Positions 6,401 through 13,442 of a stretch of DNA of 24,437 nucleotides are shown here, in pieces. This DNA comes from a virus. The stretch lies in IMG/VR virus record IMGVR_UViG_3300017763_000177, positions 1-24,437 of that record; one strand, 5' to 3'. Under the pieces are notes generated by a model, which saw only the letters and a program-made list of their open reading frames with translations, had not been told where the DNA came from and searched no databases. The first letter of the stretch is position 1. Every line of letters begins with the position of its first letter. Both the position numbers and the translations under genes were made by a program.

Positions 6401-9242
6401 TATCGGTAGAACTGGTAAAACTGGTATTATTTGCATAAAGCAATTTTGACTTATGTTTATCTACCGCATGTGCCGGAGCACTCCAACTTATCTTATAAGT
6501 TCCAGAATCTAGTGCAAAATAATTATTGCTAGAACTAAAAGTAACAAAAGATTCTGGATCAATTTCGATATTTAATGTTCTATCGACCCATGATCCACTA
6601 TTGAAAGCACCACCATTAGTTCCTGAAGATTGTTGTTCATATAAAATTGCTGCTTTAGTGGATCCGCCACTACCACCACTACCACCACTACCACCACTAC
6701 CTGCGGTGTGTCTAATGATAAAGCAAAGTGCATAATATGGTGGTCTATTCTCGTGGAAAGTATTTCCACCTCTAGCCAAATTACCTACAATATTATTAAA
6801 TGGTGGACCATCATCAGTAAGAACCCTATTAGCACTATTATTACCATCTACATCAAATCCCCACTGTGTTGGACCCGCTTGTCCACCTGTAGTAGTATCA
6901 AAGTGGTTGTGAGTTGGCATCTCACCAATAGTTAATTGATGAGCAACTTCACCACCCTCTTGATCTGGAGCAAAAAGTCCAGATGTTGCACCAGTAGCAG
7001 CATTAAATGTTTGTCCGGTTCCACTATCAGATCCGGCACCAACAATAAATCTATTTCTTAAATCAGGTACATTGGCACCAGTAATTGCTTGAAGTTCTGT
7101 TGTTTGTGCTGATCCCCCATCACAAAGTTGATATTCATTAGTAGGAATATCTGCGACTGAACCAGCCCATGCGACGATAGTACCTATCGAAGCTGTTGAA
7201 CTAGATGCAGATGGACCTGGTGGACCTGGTGGTCCTGAAGGTCCCGGTGGTCCTGGTGTCGTTGAAGTTGGACCTGGTGGACCTGGTGGTCCTGGTGTCG
7301 TCGAAGTTGGACCTGGTGGACCTGGTGGTCCTGGTGTCGTTGAAGTTGGTCCTGGTGGTCCTGGTGGACCTGGTGTCGTCGAAGTTGGACCTGGTGGTCC
7401 CGGTGGTCCATCACCACCTGAAGGTCCCGGTGGTCCATCACCACCTGAAGGTCCCGGTGGTCCTGGTGTTGTTGAAGCTGGACCTGGTGGTCCCGGTGGT
7501 CCTGAGGGTCCTGGGGGAAGACCTGCAGGATCCATCCACGCTGGTTTAGTATTGCCATTATCCCATTTTAAGAGATAACCATCACCAGATGATCCAGGAT
7601 CTGCCAAAAATGTTGTGGAATTTGGACCATCTTGATATACAAGATCTCCTGCGGTTCCACCAGCAAGATCATCTGCCACTATATTGGCATACAAATTGCC
7701 ACCAACATATAAATCTCCACCAGTAGTCGTAATACCACCAGCACCTGCAAGAGAAACATCAACACCAGATCCATCTCCGGTAAATGATACTGCACCACCT
7801 ACATTTAAATTTAGTCCAATATTTACACTTTTTTCTACACCAATACCACCCTCAGTAATAATAGAACCACTGTCTTTACCCGTAGATTCGGTGGTTCCAT
7901 TTACAAGCAATGGGTCATTAATTTGAACAGCACTATCCGAATCAAGAATTAAATTTCCTGTTCCTGATTTAGTGCTTATAGTGTTTGTATTTACTACAAC
8001 GTTAGCAAGAGTTGAAACTCCAGTAACTGTCAAATTATTGAGTTGAAGTAAATTGAGATCAAGTGTTCCTATAGTGGCAATACCAGAAATATTAACGTTA
8101 TCAAGTTCAGTGTGACCATCAACATCTAATCCACCATTAGCATCGATATTAGCAGAAAATGTAGCAGTTTCGGCAACATTCAATACATCTAAATCTGTTG
8201 TTCCATCTACATCTAAATCAAAATTAGCATCAATATTTGCGTTAAAGGTTGAAATTCCTGCAACGATGAGTTCATCTAAATCTGATAGACCATCTACTTC
8301 TAATTTTCCATCAACAGTTAAATTCTTTTTAAAAGTTGAATTTTCACTTGCAGTTACAGTATCAATAAAAACACCGCCATTAAATGTGGATATACCAAGA
8401 ACATCTAATAACTGTGTTGGTTGTGTGCTTCCAATACCAACTCTGTTATTATTAAAATCAAAGTAAAAATTATTTGCTCCGTCTACAAGTCCTGCATTAT
8501 TGTGAAACTGAATCTGTCCTATAGTTCCACCAGCACCTGCAGTAACAACATTTTGATTGACCCATGAAAGACCGCCGGTTGCATTTTTTACCAGTATATC
8601 ATTAGTATCTCCTGGTTGATTAGTAGAATCATAAATTGTTCCTGTGATTCTAAAATTACCATTTAAATGTAATTTTTGAGTTGGATTTATGGTCCCAATA
8701 CCAACCGAACCAATACCAGTTGTTGTAATAACCGTCCCACCGGTTCCTACAGTTATTCTATCACCGGCAGCAAACAATCCATTATCAAATGTAAATCTCG
8801 TATCTGTGGCAAAATCAGTTCCTCCTGTGCCTACAAATAAAACCTCATTCTGACTTCCTGGAGGTGCGACTGTTATTGTTACGGCAACACCAGGATTAGA
8901 TCCACCTACACCTTCTGCGGTAATTGATTCACCTACAAAATTTAGTTGTGTTGTACTACTAAGTCCACCTACAAGAGTTCCTTCCTCAAAAATACTAAGA
9001 CTTCCGGGAATAATTCCACCTTGATTGGGAATCCAAAATCTATTTCCTGTGGGTTGCCCTTCAATATTGACGAGAATATATTGTTGTCCGGATGGAAGTG
9101 TACTTGGATCGTAAATAGACGGTCCACTTAAAGGATCACCCAGATCTGGTTCAGAATCACTAGGTGACAAATATCTATATCTATCAGAAGATAATCCAGA
9201 CTGAGGAGTTTTTTTATAACGACCCGATATATACTTTGGCAT
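3495..9242 (-). CDS. Large collagen-like tail fibre protein with two collar domains and a C1q-like domain
   Basis: This 1915-aa protein is a multidomain adhesin. In order it shows: an N-terminal segment (about 1-130, including LNFVGESITAEG); VGIGT-type beta repeats and LDVDG repeats (about 150-480); a collagen-like Gly-Pro-Pro region (about 575-678); a tail-collar domain (about 684-847) starting GTIVAWAG with a PTHNH metal-binding-type motif; a GGS linker; a jelly-roll domain (about 865-1020) with SGTNGGAFNSGSW and VQHRCTDT, like C1q/TNF-type heads of phage fibres; repeat modules; a second collar domain (about 1344-1507) with GHSHG; more modules; and a C-terminal domain ending YRIKREVM. Length exceeds T4 gp34 and gp37. 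No S74 autoproteolytic chaperone domain is present. It follows the 223-aa gene by five bases and is translationally coupled to the S8 protease gene. The fibre role is firm; the exact position on the virion is unknown. Confidence 0.9.
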   Translation of the reverse strand: MPKYISGRYKKTPQSGLSSDRYRYLSPSDSEPDLGDPLSGPSIYDPSTLPSGQQYILVNIEGQPTGNRFWIPNQGGIIPGSLSIFEEGTLVGGLSSTTQLNFVGESITAEGVGGSNPGVAVTITVAPPGSQNEVLFVGTGGTDFATDTRFTFDNGLFAAGDRITVGTGGTVITTTGIGSVGIGTINPTQKLHLNGNFRITGTIYDSTNQPGDTNDILVKNATGGLSWVNQNVVTAGAGGTIGQIQFHNNAGLVDGANNFYFDFNNNRVGIGSTQPTQLLDVLGISTFNGGVFIDTVTASENSTFKKNLTVDGKLEVDGLSDLDELIVAGISTFNANIDANFDLDVDGTTDLDVLNVAETATFSANIDANGGLDVDGHTELDNVNISGIATIGTLDLNLLQLNNLTVTGVSTLANVVVNTNTISTKSGTGNLILDSDSAVQINDPLLVNGTTESTGKDSGSIITEGGIGVEKSVNIGLNLNVGGAVSFTGDGSGVDVSLAGAGGITTTGGDLYVGGNLYANIVADDLAGGTAGDLVYQDGPNSTTFLADPGSSGDGYLLKWDNGNTKPAWMDPAGLPPGPSGPPGPPGPASTTPGPPGPSGGDGPPGPSGGDGPPGPPGPTSTTPGPPGPPGPTSTTPGPPGPPGPTSTTPGPPGPPGPTSTTPGPPGPSGPPGPPGPSASSSTASIGTIVAWAGSVADIPTNEYQLCDGGSAQTTELQAITGANVPDLRNRFIVGAGSDSGTGQTFNAATGATSGLFAPDQEGGEVAHQLTIGEMPTHNHFDTTTGGQAGPTQWGFDVDGNNSANRVLTDDGPPFNNIVGNLARGGNTFHENRPPYYALCFIIRHTAGSGGSGGSGGSGGSTKAAILYEQQSSGTNGGAFNSGSWVDRTLNIEIDPESFVTFSSSNNYFALDSGTYKISWSAPAHAVDKHKSKLLYANNTSFTSSTDIFGTSEVCTDPLLENNLLVQTRSFGETIVTITETTYFKVQHRCTDTRSTNGFGVALGVGDEIYTQVVIQDLSSGGSGIGTDNYVDGVSFSSDTLTLTRTGSLTDLTTTISLAGIGGTDKFTGLTDTPANYTNQGSKLVAVNSGASALEFIDASTIGGPSDKIQEGNTSAEVVDTGTDGHFKVLTEGTERFRIKPTTNTYADCDDITLNAGGGVATSNNVTGVINLGSSYSSDGTGNDLGAGSGHWSAVKLHLWKDNTASSNKDTINNIYGLGVSNGCMEIQTDANLVFFVGNNGIPGNDGSYNGSRLERLRIGTNGQIGLSGANYGTSGQVLTSNGASSAPTWQNASGGGGGGSYGNSDVDSHLNQGTASTGEVLSWNGSDYDWVAQSSGGGGSGGSSDPVGTIVAWAGLAATIPSEYQLCDGGVASTSALQAITGSNVPDLRDRFIVGASNSTGDNTYPGLSPNATPGGSANAVLIGHSHGTYGSESGYRHVVRAGVDAGFDWDSHTSNPNDAHYDASSRTDATGQTNAGANSITQTGTNANLPPYYALCYIIKHTATSGDKISEGNTSAEVVDTGTNGHFKVLTEGTEKLRVTHSGNVGIGTTIPSEAVDYSTLSLANIGGGQIELKRTSNNTRHYIYSDEDDNLVVAGNYSGTGPGDLVFTVGGEYSVSDPRNERLRITSGGQIGIAGTNYGTSGQVLTSGGPGAGVTWADASGGITDGDKGDITVSNSGATWTIDSDVVTYDKMQDLSTANRVLGGTSAGTIAEVQVQMEMIADDAVTADKLANTNVSAGSYTNANITVDAQGRITLAASGSSGITVQDEGSALSTSATTLNFVGAGVTASGSGATKTITINGGGSGGGGTVSSGTFTATAGSPSTLQSYTYDSAELVFEYTVFVKNGSNYQTQKLLVMRDGTTVDSTQYAIMHSNGLLVQLDATISGGNVNLRATPETGVNGSTTYRIKREVM
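6664..6702 (-). repeat. 9-base tandem repeat coding for a Gly-Gly-Ser linker
   Basis: About four copies of a 9-base unit (accaccact on the plus strand) encode (SGG)n between the first collar domain and the C1q-like domain of the large fibre. The unit is a multiple of three, so copy-number changes would alter linker length without breaking the frame. Confidence 0.8.
7213..7520 (-). repeat. Collagen-like Gly-X-Y repeat region
   Basis: This stretch encodes roughly 100 residues of Gly-Pro-Pro and Gly-Pro-Ser triplets. Four near-identical 39-base units encode GPPGPPGP plus TSTTP, and there are two shorter GPSGGD units. The TSTTP and GGD inserts break the strict triplet register, as in other bacterial and phage collagens with interruptions. 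A trimeric triple-helical stalk is the expected structure. Long antisense and alternative-frame ORFs here are by-products of the repetition. Confidence 0.9.
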
Positions 9243-9247
9243 ATTTC

Positions 9248-9919
9248 TTATGTTGTGCTATTCTCCAGAATACTCATGATTAGTTCCATTTGTAACGGAG
9301 CAGCTTTACCACCACTAACATATGTATGTCCAATTCCAGAAACTACACCCGAATTTGTGGTAAATGTAAGTGAGGTTCCGACAGTACCAGTAATACCATC
9401 AACGACAAAAGATCTTTGAGGTTCTGGGAATATAGATGTTGTCAATCCTCCAGTATAAGAGGCACAACTAAAAGCAATTCCACTCATTGTTACTTCATCA
9501 TCTACCTCAAATCCATGAGGAGTAGATGTCTGTACTGTCGTAATACCTGTTGTATGATCATAGTCAACAAAATTTATATCAACTACTCCTGACTGCACTC
9601 CTTGAACTATTATAGAATCTCGTAATAGTGCTGATCTTTCCAAAACTAATCGACCATCAATAACCACCAAAGAATCTTGTGGTGGAACCTCTGCATTTTT
9701 TATAACTCTAGTATCTCTAGTATTTCCTGATGTCTTTGATGCTGTGCTTTTTCTTCTATGTGTAAAAGTAAATGTTGGATAAGTATTGACCCCAACATTA
9801 GCAATAGAAGCATATAAAATAATGGAAGAAACACCAGTCGGAGCTTCGTAAACGATTTGCTCCCCTGGTGCTATGGGCACTGCCTTTGTAATAAACTTAT
9901 TAAGTGGTGCTATTGCCAT
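9248..9919 (-). CDS. Beta-rich virion structural protein, unidentified
   Basis: This 223-aa protein is not recognised by name. It starts MAIAPLNKFITKAVPI and looks beta-rich throughout. The middle has the pattern TTVQTSTPHGFEVDDEVTMSG, a turn-rich segment of a kind that recurs in marine phage tail proteins. There is no signal peptide, membrane segment or catalytic motif. It is tightly packed between two fibre-type genes, with one base to the stop of the 959-aa gene upstream and five bases to the large fibre ATG downstream, so it is co-expressed with them. A role as connector or small fibre/baseplate component is likely from context alone. Confidence 0.6.
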   Translation of the reverse strand: MAIAPLNKFITKAVPIAPGEQIVYEAPTGVSSIILYASIANVGVNTYPTFTFTHRRKSTASKTSGNTRDTRVIKNAEVPPQDSLVVIDGRLVLERSALLRDSIIVQGVQSGVVDINFVDYDHTTGITTVQTSTPHGFEVDDEVTMSGIAFSCASYTGGLTTSIFPEPQRSFVVDGITGTVGTSLTFTTNSGVVSGIGHTYVSGGKAAPLQMELIMSILENSTT

Positions 9920-9920
9920 A

Positions 9921-12800
9921 TTATCTCAACGCAAGTATGAGTGGAGTTACTTCTGCCTGTATTGATTTACTAAAATCTCTTCCTCTAATTGTAGATGTTG
10001 TTTGATCAACTTGAATACCTTCACCAATATCAAAATTTCCTTTTTGGTCTGTAGAGGTGAATGGAATTTGAGCACCGTCTGTAGCGACAACCTCATTTTC
10101 CTTGATAGAAAGAGCACCTTCAAAAGGTAACGAAGTATTTATGCTGGTGCCGGAACCAACATATTCAAAAGAATGAGAACTAGTTAAGATACGACTAATT
10201 CTTTGTAGTGTAAATGGATCGTCCGGGAACAATTCATAAGGAACGAATTCATTGAATGTAATTGTTGTAATTCCTGCAGGATCTTGACGATTATCAGTTG
10301 CCTCCGAAATAGTAAAATAAATTGGAGACATTACGGCAGTTGCGAATCCCGATAAAGCAGGATTTCCATCAATATCTACAACTATATTTTGAGTTGATAG
10401 ATAATTTCTGCCAGAATTAATGACATCAATAGCAGTTATAGTTCCTGCCGCACTTACAGTTGCACTTCCTTCTGCTATAATTCCTTGTGGTCCTTTAGGT
10501 AAAACAGTTCCATCATTATCTCGTATTAAAATATCTGGTGGATTGGACTGACTGAATTGTCCTGAAACACCACCATTTAATATCCTAATACTGGAAAGTT
10601 CTTGTAATGGTGATGTAATTCTTCCTGTTGCTTGTTCTGCCCCAGGAACATCTGGATAATTAGATAAATCAATTTTAAAGTATAATGCTTGTCCATCAAA
10701 CGGTCTTCTAGAATCACCATCCGTATCAGTCACACCTTTACCAACGACTACATCAGAGTTATCTCCTGGTATGACAGAATCTCTTACTTTACCAGTAAAT
10801 TGTGTTGAACCAAGACCGGCAGCAACCAATCCAAAATTACCAAATGATGAGTTAGAGTTTGTGAGGTCACATTGTCCACCACTACCAGCAAAAATTGCAA
10901 TATCACAGTTAATTGTGAAGATGGAAACTAACTGAGCATAAGCATTATTAGTCAATGATACACCAATACCTGCCTCATTATACTGAGTGAATGAGTCGCA
11001 GACCATAGACTTCAAATTAGCACCATCCGGTGTTCCCGTAGCATCATTACCATCAATCCTCATACCAATACTTCCGGTCATAAAATTGGTACAGTTTCTG
11101 ATATATGGTGATCTCCACCTACCAGTGTCACCTTGATTTGCTGGTCCACTGGGAGTATATCCACTATTTGCAGTTTGCCCTGTTATTGGGAAAGCAACTG
11201 CACCACCAGTATGCGTTACACCAACTGTTGCACCAGAGAAGTTTAAATTTTCAATTAAACATCCTCTTCTAACCCAGAAAACATCCAAATTAGTATTTTG
11301 TGGTTCAATAGCAACTAGTCTTATATCCTCTCCTGTAATTGATATATCTCTTTGAAGACCGATTGGATTATTCTCGACATATCGTCCAGGACGAACCTTA
11401 ATTGTATCTCCAGGTTGAGCTATTGCTGCTGCTCCACCAATTGTTGCTTTTGCATCACCCTCCAACAATCCACTATTAGAATCATTACCGTTTTTTGAAA
11501 CCCAAATAGTATTGTGTGTTTCTACACCGGAAGGTCTCCAAGAGACACCAGTTCCAACAGATGCTAATCTATAATCTTTCCCGTTAACTCCAGTTTGATT
11601 ATTTACATCAATTAATGAACTTTCAAGTTCTAATGTACCTTCTATTTTAGTATCATCACCAACGAATAACTTTTTAACTATGCCAACACCACCATCAATT
11701 TGAACTGATGCATCAGTTTTGCTAGTAGCATCAGTAGTATCATTGAATGTTGCTTTACCATCAACATCTAAGGTGGCATTTAATGTAGTATCACCATCAA
11801 CATCTAAGGTGGCATTTAATGTAGTATCACCATCAACATCTAAGGTGGCATTTAATGTAGTATCACCATCAACATCTAGTGTATTATTAAGTGTGGTAGC
11901 ACCATCAACATCTAGTGTATTATTAAGTGTGGTAGCATCATTAACATTTAACGTTCCATTTACGTCTAAGTCAAATTGTGGATCATTGTTTTTAATTCCA
12001 ACCCTGGTCATCCTATAGATTGGAGCACTATTACCAGTTCCTACATATCCCCACAAGTCCTGTGTTTGTATTCTTACAATTTCTTGTGGGTTCCCTACAT
12101 CAGCGATTGGAATGGTTGTATCTGTTCCTAAACCAAGACTATTAATCTGCCTATAATTAAATACTGTAAATGACTGTGCTGCACCAACATAAGGATCTGT
12201 CGGATCAGTGGAGCTGGATATGTAACGACCCTCATCCTGAACAAAAACGCCCTCAGAGAATGCTGGTTCAAATGTTACCCAACGAACACCAAATTCATCA
12301 CGGTTTAAGAATGCACCATTTGCACCATGAGAACCAGCAGAATCATAAATGTTTCTTCTTACTGATAAGGTTTCTAAATCAAGACTTAATTTTCCCTGTG
12401 TAGACTCATTGAGAGCAGTAATTCCAAGTCCGGGATTTATGGTTCCTATACCAACGGTGCCTAGACCAGTAATTACGACTGTATTTTCTAGTTCAGAATT
12501 GAATTGAAACTTTTGTACAGGTGTTGCCGTGAATATACCAACTCTATCTGTTCTAGTATCGGCAGTAAATACAGTTCCACCTACTCCAACATCAAAAGAT
12601 ATTCTTGCGGTAAGAATATCAATATCCAAGTTACCTTCAATGATTACATCTTTCTTGAAGGTAACTTTTTCATAAAAAAGTGCTTCTCCTGTAATATCAA
12701 TTCCATTGAGACAAGTTTTTCCCCATATGGTTACATTTTCAAATACTGAATCACCAGACCTAGTAAATGTTATGTTTGATGGTACGGGACAATATGCCAT
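9921..12800 (-). CDS. Repeat-containing fibre/structural protein with parallel beta-helix domain
   Basis: This 959-aa protein starts MAYCPVPSNITFTRSG. Residues about 20-130 contain DxDILTARI and VGIGTINP-type segments shared in style with the large fibre. Residues about 270-375 carry TLDVDG repeats, including five 12-residue units encoded by exact or near-exact 36-base repeats. From about residue 430 the pattern TIWVSKNGNDSNSGL followed by IAQPGDTIKVRPGRYVENNPI is that of a pectin-lyase-type right-handed beta-helix, seen in adhesins and tailspikes. The C-terminal part has GTITAIDVINSGRNY, a beta-repeat also hinted at in the 488-aa hub-region protein. No active-site residues for a lyase could be assigned. 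It probably forms a fibre or spike attached to the baseplate. A weak GAGA sequence precedes the ATG. Confidence 0.75.
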   Translation of the reverse strand: MAYCPVPSNITFTRSGDSVFENVTIWGKTCLNGIDITGEALFYEKVTFKKDVIIEGNLDIDILTARISFDVGVGGTVFTADTRTDRVGIFTATPVQKFQFNSELENTVVITGLGTVGIGTINPGLGITALNESTQGKLSLDLETLSVRRNIYDSAGSHGANGAFLNRDEFGVRWVTFEPAFSEGVFVQDEGRYISSSTDPTDPYVGAAQSFTVFNYRQINSLGLGTDTTIPIADVGNPQEIVRIQTQDLWGYVGTGNSAPIYRMTRVGIKNNDPQFDLDVNGTLNVNDATTLNNTLDVDGATTLNNTLDVDGDTTLNATLDVDGDTTLNATLDVDGDTTLNATLDVDGKATFNDTTDATSKTDASVQIDGGVGIVKKLFVGDDTKIEGTLELESSLIDVNNQTGVNGKDYRLASVGTGVSWRPSGVETHNTIWVSKNGNDSNSGLLEGDAKATIGGAAAIAQPGDTIKVRPGRYVENNPIGLQRDISITGEDIRLVAIEPQNTNLDVFWVRRGCLIENLNFSGATVGVTHTGGAVAFPITGQTANSGYTPSGPANQGDTGRWRSPYIRNCTNFMTGSIGMRIDGNDATGTPDGANLKSMVCDSFTQYNEAGIGVSLTNNAYAQLVSIFTINCDIAIFAGSGGQCDLTNSNSSFGNFGLVAAGLGSTQFTGKVRDSVIPGDNSDVVVGKGVTDTDGDSRRPFDGQALYFKIDLSNYPDVPGAEQATGRITSPLQELSSIRILNGGVSGQFSQSNPPDILIRDNDGTVLPKGPQGIIAEGSATVSAAGTITAIDVINSGRNYLSTQNIVVDIDGNPALSGFATAVMSPIYFTISEATDNRQDPAGITTITFNEFVPYELFPDDPFTLQRISRILTSSHSFEYVGSGTSINTSLPFEGALSIKENEVVATDGAQIPFTSTDQKGNFDIGEGIQVDQTTSTIRGRDFSKSIQAEVTPLILALR
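11757..11936 (-). repeat. Five tandem 36-base repeats inside the 959-aa gene
   Basis: Five units of 36 bases begin at 11757, 11793, 11829, 11865 and 11901. The first three are identical and the last two differ slightly. Each encodes 12 residues with the core TLDVDG. The units are contiguous, in frame and without spacers, so this is a coding tandem repeat able to expand or contract, and not a CRISPR array. Confidence 0.9.
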
Positions 12801-12822
12801 TTGTTAATCTCTATTCTGTAGT

Positions 12823-13440
12823 TTATAAACTAGCGGAAATTCCACCAAAGGATATACCTAAAACATTGCTTTGACCACCAACAATACTACTAACTGCAGA
12901 AGCAACCGGTGATGCCGATCCAGCTATTGCCAAATCTGCGGCAAGTGTTCCTGTGAATGCTTTGATAATTGTGCTGGATAATAATGAATCAGCAAGAGGT
13001 CCTTTTTTTGTCTTAATATCGACCTCTTGTCCAATAATTTTTACATCTTTAGTTTTATTTTCTTCTTCATATCCAATTCTAATTTTAGGAGATTGGATTA
13101 TAATTTCACGACTTGCCTCAAGAACTATCTGTTTTCCACTTATTCTTACTGCTCCTTTTTCTGCATTAACTGTATAATCACCTTTATGTGCGATAAAGGC
13201 AAATGCGGTTCCACTCTTAGATGCTATATTAGGATGAGATCCTGCCTCAAACTGCATGAATCCTTCACTATAAAATTTTGTAAGACCACTCTCGGTATGT
13301 GCCTGAACAAATTTCACATTAGAATCAGTCGTTGACATTAAAGAGAACGCTGCTCTTCCAGGAGTTCCCATTACAGGATTTCCTGTTTCTATTTGAAGTT
13401 TTGGTCCATATCCATCAAAAACTCTAGTTTCTTGTGCCAT
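12823..13440 (-). CDS. Probable tail-tip/spike protein with beta-prism-like segment
   Basis: This 205-aa protein begins MAQETRVFDGYG. Residues about 90-140 run through short alternating strands (YTVNAEKG, AVRISGKQIVLEAS, EIIIQSPKIRIG), like the strand repeats of gp5-type or VgrG-type needle beta-prisms. The C-terminal third is Ala/Ser/Gly-rich and hydrophobic. I chose the ATG at 13440; a TTG two codons earlier overlaps the previous stop and is less likely. Two bases separate it from the preceding gene, so it shares the hub transcript. The spike idea rests on strand pattern and on the neighbouring gp5-like and gp27-like genes; it is not a firm identification. Confidence 0.6.
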   Translation of the reverse strand: MAQETRVFDGYGPKLQIETGNPVMGTPGRAAFSLMSTTDSNVKFVQAHTESGLTKFYSEGFMQFEAGSHPNIASKSGTAFAFIAHKGDYTVNAEKGAVRISGKQIVLEASREIIIQSPKIRIGYEEENKTKDVKIIGQEVDIKTKKGPLADSLLSSTIIKAFTGTLAADLAIAGSASPVASAVSSIVGGQSNVLGISFGGISASL

Positions 13441-13442
13441 AA

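Noticed and set aside
7184-7558. Long ORFs on both strands in other frames over the collagen-like region
   Set aside because: They are by-products of the 39-base repeats; their translations are low-complexity (HQDHRD or LVDLVVLV patterns), and the correct frame is fixed by the flanking fibre domains.
3495-9242. S74-type autoproteolytic chaperone domain at the end of the large fibre
   Set aside because: VGIGT-type repeats that often precede S74 are present, but the C terminus ends in a different beta domain with no S74 catalytic pattern.
11719-12018. Plus-strand 99-aa ORF and a possible CRISPR-like array
   Set aside because: The ORF is the antisense of 36-base coding repeats. The units are contiguous with no spacers, so it is not a CRISPR array.
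13027-13335. Plus-strand ORF of 102 aa rich in Phe and Cys
   Set aside because: Antisense shadow of the beta-prism-like spike gene; AT-rich composition explains the hydrophobic residues.
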